From contig NAOQ01000139.1 of assembly GCA_002751075.1 (NCBI GenBank), positions 63,133 through 75,781 on the forward strand: 12,649 nt of DNA. Reading direction: 5' to 3'. The stretch comes from Ichthyophonus hoferi (lineage: Eukaryota > Opisthokonta > Ichthyosporea > Ichthyophonida > Ichthyophonidae). The notes beneath the pieces were generated by a model that worked only from the letters and a program-made list of their open reading frames with translations, made no database searches and was not told where the DNA came from. The translations under genes and the position numbers were made by a program. Numbering within the stretch: position 1 is the stretch's first letter; every line of letters starts with the position of its first letter. Positions 9,095 through 12,649 of the stretch are shown here, piece by piece.

Positions 9095-9100
9095 TTTATT
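9095..9100 (-). terminator. Candidate polyadenylation signal of the kinase gene
   Basis: TTTATT on the + strand reads AATAAA on the - strand. It lies about 385 nt after the stop at 9481-9483, or about 155 nt after the alternative stop at 9256-9258. Both are reasonable UTR lengths. T/G-rich sequence follows on the - strand. Confidence 0.45.
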
Positions 9101-9202
9101 AGATTGCTGCATACATTTTTAAGTGGCGGATACAATATGTACATTGTAAAATAAAATAAACATGCCCATACTATATACATACATACATAAAGACGATAAA
9201 GA

Positions 9203-9232
9203 CCCACCCCACCCCTCCCCCCAACCCTACCC
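9203..9232 (-). other. G-quadruplex-type G-rich tract in kinase 3' UTR
   Basis: On the - strand this is six G-runs of three or more separated by one- or two-base loops (GGG TA GGG TT GGGGGG A GGGG T GGGG T GGG). It is a very strong match to the G3+N1-7 rule. It sits between the alternative stop (9256) and the polyadenylation signal (9095), so it would be in the mRNA. In a genome this AT-rich it is a conspicuous outlier. Confidence 0.8.
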
Positions 9233-9255
9233 TCACGCACAATATAACCGACAGC

Positions 9256-9312
9256 CTAATTGTTCTTGGCAACCTTGTCCACACAGTGGTTGTCAAGGTA
9301 ATGCTTTATGAA
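9256..9312 (-). CDS. Probable alternative last exon of the kinase gene
   Basis: A 19-codon open stretch (FIKHYLDNHCVDKVAKNN, stop TAG at 9256-9258) is more GC-rich and more coding-like than its surroundings. The upstream kinase exon can be cut at CAA followed by GTATAA (donor at 9486-9485), two codons before its own stop, in phase 0. An AG at 9314-9313 (AATAAG) would then continue in phase 0 through a 174-nt intron, giving a C-terminus 17 residues longer. Weak points are the purine-rich acceptor and the lack of a clear pyrimidine tract. An acceptor at the later AAAG (before HYLDN) is also in phase. If used, the 3' UTR shortens to about 155 nt. Confidence 0.4.
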   Translation of the reverse strand, partial: FIKHYLDNHCVDKVAKNN

Positions 9313-9480
9313 CTTATTAATTTATCTTGATTGGAATAGAATTTGTGACATTAGGGGCCGAGGCTCCAGGCTCCATAACAATGAAAATTGAACAGTTTGA
9401 TACATACATAAACTTACAAGATTTCTTGCTTGTCTTGAATACAATAATATAAAGTGATCGATTCCACACATATATGGCTT

Positions 9481-11817
9481 TTATACTTGGATAAATTTTT
9501 CAATCTGATAAGCTCCTTTACGGTTGATCTTCCTTTCTAGTGCCTGTAGATCAGCCTTTAAGAGTTTATCCTGAAATATGATTGGTTAGTTAAAGATAGG
9601 ATCATAGACTAAGATATTATGATTGGTTTGTATATAGGTATGGAGTGGGTGATTGGCTTTCTATTTATGGTGAGTTTTATTAACATCAATTGGTTAATTG
9701 GTTGTATGTCACACTTTGCTTACAGTCGTCCAATGGGTGTATTATACTATTACATAGACGGCCTTATCAGGGTGTAGTGTAATAATAATATAGAGGGGGA
9801 TGGTAGGCAAATGCAACAAAACGCTACCGGCCAATAAATGACAAAAGAGGGAGAAATTATAGCTCATAATATCCAATCATCCCTACCCACGCATAGCCAG
9901 CGTGACGTAGACAGAGGAGGGTAAAAGGCGGGGACTACTAACCTGCAACCAATCATCGGCCAGACAGTCAAGAGCACTGTACCGCAGGTCAGGGTTGATT
10001 TCGAAGCATCGCATTATCCAGTTTTTAGCTAAGGAGAGAGGGAGAAATAAGAAAGATGGTAATTGTGTTACTTGAAATGTATAAGAACAGAGATATAATG
10101 ATATTGATACACCAATATATAGATATATATGCAAGTACTATAGATACATACACAAGTAATATATATATCTATAAGTTACCTTCATTGGAAACATTGGCCC
10201 AATGTTTGGAAGGGAAAAGGTTTGCGGGTTCTAAAGATCGAGCAGATACTACATCATCATCACTGTAGGCATAACAGTTAGCCAATGAAAGAAGGAATGA
10301 ATGCCACAGGTACAGGCTATATATATCACAGGGTCGCTACTATCCTTATATTATGGTTCGTTAGTTATGTATATAGTATACTAATCAAATCGCTATTATA
10401 CATTCTTTCTAATTAATATATATGAATAGGATTCAGCCAATAGAATATTAACATGTTGCAGTGGAAATCGTGCTATATAGGGGTAGGAAAGTTCATGCAC
10501 AAGTGTAGAGGGATATAAAATGGTAATACGCATACATTTACACTATAGTATGTGGGTAGACAAACATCAAACTCCTAACGGCAAGAAAGAGAGCCAACGT
10601 GTTTTCCAAACCATTATCAAATTGCCCACCGATGCATACCCACCCGCATGACAATTCATCAATGAAAGCAGGTGCTTTCCCTAGCAATTTCGCTTACCTA
10701 AACGGGAAGGTACCACTAAGAGCCACATAGGCTACCACTCCTACAGACCAGATATCCACCTTTAACTTGTAGCCAACATCCGTCCCAGCTGTCAGCACCT
10801 CGGGAGCTATATATGGTTCATGTTACTTACTTATTATTGGTTTAGGATTATATACATGTGTGTGCATGTACGTATGTATGTATGTATGTTAATGCATATA
10901 TATACAAATCCACTTATATGCATGTCTACGTATACACACATAAACACATTAGTTCTTTACCTCCTAAACCCACCCCACCTACCAACATAGGCCCTGGTGC
11001 CGACCAGAGACTTCATAAAGGAATCTTCGCCAACAATACGAGCAAATCCGAAATCACACAACTTAGTATGAGTAAACTCGTCTTTAGTGGCTAGCAGGAC
11101 ATTTTCAGGCTTTAGGTCTCTGTGTGCTACCTGAATATTCATAGACCCCCCTGTGTTAGCTCATATTTCATTTGTTTAGGTTCGTGTAAAACCCCTTTAT
11201 GTGTTGTGAAATTCGATTGTGAACTATTATTAGACTAAGATTAATGTATTTTTATTTTAGGTCGGGAATGCTAATGGCTGAGTAAGAAAGATATAGAAAT
11301 AGTACGTTTTAAGAGAAAAAGATTCGACAGGGGTTGTAGGTATTACACGATTCTTGGTCGTTGGGGTGATGATATAAATGGTAATGCAGGAAGAGAGGAA
11401 AGGAGATAAACATATAGAAAGAGAAAAACATTATAATGATGATAATAGTAATCGTGTCTGTTAAACAGTAACAGTGATAGTAATAATAATAACACCATAT
11501 CATACTATACTGTACTATACTATCACCCAACCACCTACATTATTCTCATGGAGATAAACCAAGGCATTGACAATCTGAAACATGAAGAACTTAGAATGGC
11601 GTTCAGCTAGACATGACCCGGTATCATTAAGAATTCTATCAAGGAAATCACCGCCGAATGCTCTCTCCATCACAAGGAATAGTTCGTCGCCTGTATGGTA
11701 GACATGTTCCAGACAGATTATACCTTCGTGGCGCAGTGTTTTAAGGAGAGTTAGTTCTGCTTTAAGGTTCTCTGGTCGGGTCATCTCTGTGTCTAGGAGT
11801 TTACGCCATTCGATTAC
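9481..11817 (-). CDS. Protein kinase D-like Ser/Thr kinase, catalytic domain and C-terminus (5' end outside window)
   Basis: Exons on the - strand are 11817-11539, 11130-10983, 10806-10698, 10262-10180, 10028-9943 and 9570-9481 (264 residues to TAA; intron phases 0, 1, 2, 1, 0). The first exon opens after the ATP-binding VAIK strand with VIEWRKLL. It holds the alphaC glutamate ([11 protein letters not shown]) and the hinge (LFLVME). Then come HRDLKPEN (catalytic Asp codon 11116-11118), DFG (Asp codon 11053-11055), the activation segment [29 protein letters not shown] and ALSGTFPF, and a subdomain XI Arg (NPDLRYSA). From SGTFPF to WLQ the length is 63 residues, the same as I recall for human PKD1, and the tail DLQALERKI resembles PKD DLRELECKI. 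Both PKD activation-loop serines are present. PKDs are diacylglycerol/PKC-activated kinases of the Golgi and plasma membrane; the C1 and PH regions and the glycine loop would be upstream and are not seen here. Confidence 0.9.
9571..9942 (-). other. Kinase intron rich in CCAAT/ATTGG
   Basis: This 372-nt intron between the last two main kinase exons carries eight CCAAT/ATTGG pentamers (9581, 9622, 9652, 9689, 9697, 9730, 9831, 9873). One of them, CTAACCAAT on the - strand, overlaps a good branch-site match (CTAAC) 16-20 nt before the AG acceptor. No gene is seen inside. Confidence 0.6.
10263..10697 (-). other. Kinase intron with an open stretch on both strands
   Basis: This 435-nt intron lies between the GTFPF exon and the next. 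The part at about 10540-10690 is less AT-rich than other introns and stays open on the - strand for about 46 codons, and on the + strand for a similar length. The exon lengths on both sides already match the PKD family, so no exon is missing here. I read this as intron and not coding. Confidence 0.5.
10868..10889. repeat. GTAT microsatellite in a kinase intron
   Basis: About four and a half copies of GTAT lie within a wider TA/CA-rich stretch, in the 176-nt intron between the DFG exon and the APE exon. A related CATA run lies at 9175-9189. Confidence 0.7.
11131..11538 (-). other. Kinase intron, nothing else seen
   Basis: This 408-nt intron lies between the alphaC-hinge exon and the HRD-DFG exon. 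It has AT-rich filler, short TAA/ATG-type runs near 11430-11490 and a TACTA-type run at 11498-11522 near the donor. No nested gene was found. Confidence 0.6.
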
Positions 11818-12560
11818 CTGGAGAGCGAGAGGGAAAGGGACCGGGAGGGAGAAAGATAGAGAGATAGGATTTATAGTGCGTGTAGTGATAGTATACAATG
11901 AGATTACAATGAGGTTATATAGGATCAAACAATAGTATTTAGATACATGCCTGCATGTCTTTTGCAATATTATACTTATAATTTATCCCAGCAACTGATT
12001 CTACACAAGTAAAACCACATAGATCAACACAGAACACACATATATATATATAGTATGCAAAGGCAAAACAACAGAAGAAACATACGCACATACAAGGTAT
12101 GTATAGCGTGGTCCCTGAATTATACTATAGTACATCAAAGGAAGTTTATTCTTATTTTTTCCTTTGCCAATACCATCCCATCCTATCCTCAAACTATTTC
12201 TTACACTATTACACTATACACATTACACATTCGATATTACTCAATGGCACACTAATATATGGACAGATCCAATTATATTCCAGAGTTGTAATATTCATAT
12301 TGTCAAATGCAATATTATACAAGTAGTCTCATTTGAATCAAATATTTTCTTTTTATATTCCAAATTTTAGTGATTCCATTTTAAGTCAAATATAGTTTAC
12401 ATTTACGTTAGGGTCAAAAGCCGTTTATGCTTTCAACCAAAAATGGACCAAAAATGTTTGTTTCTAGCAAAGAAAATTTGGTTTATCATGATTGTCGTAT
12501 ATATATTTATGACACTAAAATACGTAATCAAGGATCGGGAATATGATGCAAATATGATGC
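11818..12560 (-). other. Probable 5' intron of the kinase gene, no exon recognised
   Basis: The acceptor at 11818-11819, preceded by a CT-rich stretch, needs an upstream exon ending in a VAIK-like strand. I searched the - strand to the window edge for a glycine loop (GxGxxGxV) followed by VAIK and found none. The intron is therefore at least about 740 nt, or runs past the 5S-like element and out of the window. Confidence 0.5.
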
Positions 12561-12649
12561 GCTACAGTCAATAGCGTGTAACTCTCATCCACCACAGTAC
12601 TAACCACGCCCATAGCAGTTTAACTTCCCAGATCGGACGAGATGGGGTG
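12561..12649 (-). rRNA. 5S rRNA-like sequence, partial (5' end outside window)
   Basis: On the - strand, from the window edge, CACCCCATCTCGTCCGATCT continues into GGGAAGTTAAAC and TGGTTAGTACT. It aligns without gaps to nucleotides about 27-80 of eukaryotic 5S rRNA, about 42 of 54 positions against the human sequence as I remember it. The internal promoter A-box area (AAGTTAAAC) and a GGATGAGAG block resembling the C-box/intermediate element are visible. CTGTAGC at the end could close helix I. Beyond TAGTACT it diverges: extra bases precede TGGATG, the GGGAATACC strand of loop E is missing, and no T-run terminator follows. A pseudogene or a 5S-derived SINE (SINE3 class) is therefore more likely than an active gene, though an active divergent gene is not excluded. 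Confidence 0.6.

Noticed and set aside
9259-9300. + strand reading LIVLGNLVHTVVVK followed by a GTAATG donor-like site
   Set aside because: No + strand gene context; the - strand reading is in phase with the kinase and fits better.
10530-10728. Open stretches on both strands in a kinase intron, suggestive of an extra exon
   Set aside because: The flanking kinase exons already give the full PKD-family length, and both strands are open at once, which suggests base composition and not coding.
12001-12370. Several overlapping small frames on both strands
   Set aside because: Low-complexity Tyr/Ile/Ser-rich peptides in AT-rich DNA with no splice or family support.

Overview
The window is nuclear DNA from an intron-rich, AT-rich animal or close animal relative. 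The evidence is a spliced co-chaperone p23 gene on the + strand and the spliced catalytic domain of a protein kinase D (PKD/PRKD) homologue on the - strand. PKD is a family known from animals and their near relatives. Introns are short (151-435 nt), donors are mostly GTA-type and several acceptors carry CTAAC-like branch sites. This compactness and the very high density of CCAAT/ATTGG pentamers would fit a demosponge-type genome. The species guess is inference and is not proven here.

Layout: (1) 1-5448 is about 5.4 kb of AT-rich DNA with no confident gene. It holds diverged repeats: an 87-bp duplication at 644-777, a second duplication around 3690-3880, and a family of about 80-100 bp with at least two good copies at 2978-3060 and 5063-5142. 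It also holds short inverted repeats and a few doubtful open stretches. (2) 5449-5640 is a probable promoter area for p23, with a 14-bp palindrome, an E-box, a CRE-like site and a CCAAT box. (3) 5727-8224 is the complete p23 gene: seven coding exons, 210 residues, a CS domain, a long Gly-Gly-Met repeat and an acidic tail. (4) 8225-9480 is the gap between two convergent genes; it contains a dense CCAAT/ATTGG cluster and a likely extra 3' exon plus 3' UTR of the kinase. (5) 9481-11817 (-) is the kinase gene: six exons covering most of the catalytic domain from just after the ATP-binding lysine to the C-terminus. The 5' exons lie beyond the right edge. (6) 11818-12560 has no recognisable exon and is probably kinase intron. 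(7) 12561-12649 (-) is the 3' part of a 5S rRNA-like sequence cut by the window edge.

The two genes are convergent neighbours and need not be functionally linked. p23 works with Hsp90, and many kinases are Hsp90 clients, but nothing in the sequence ties these two together. No wholly new multi-gene system is visible. The most unusual items are the GGM minisatellite inside p23, which doubles as a G-quadruplex-capable tract, the G-rich 3' UTR of the kinase, its possible alternative C-terminus, the 5S-like element and the CCAAT cluster in a 3'-3' gap.
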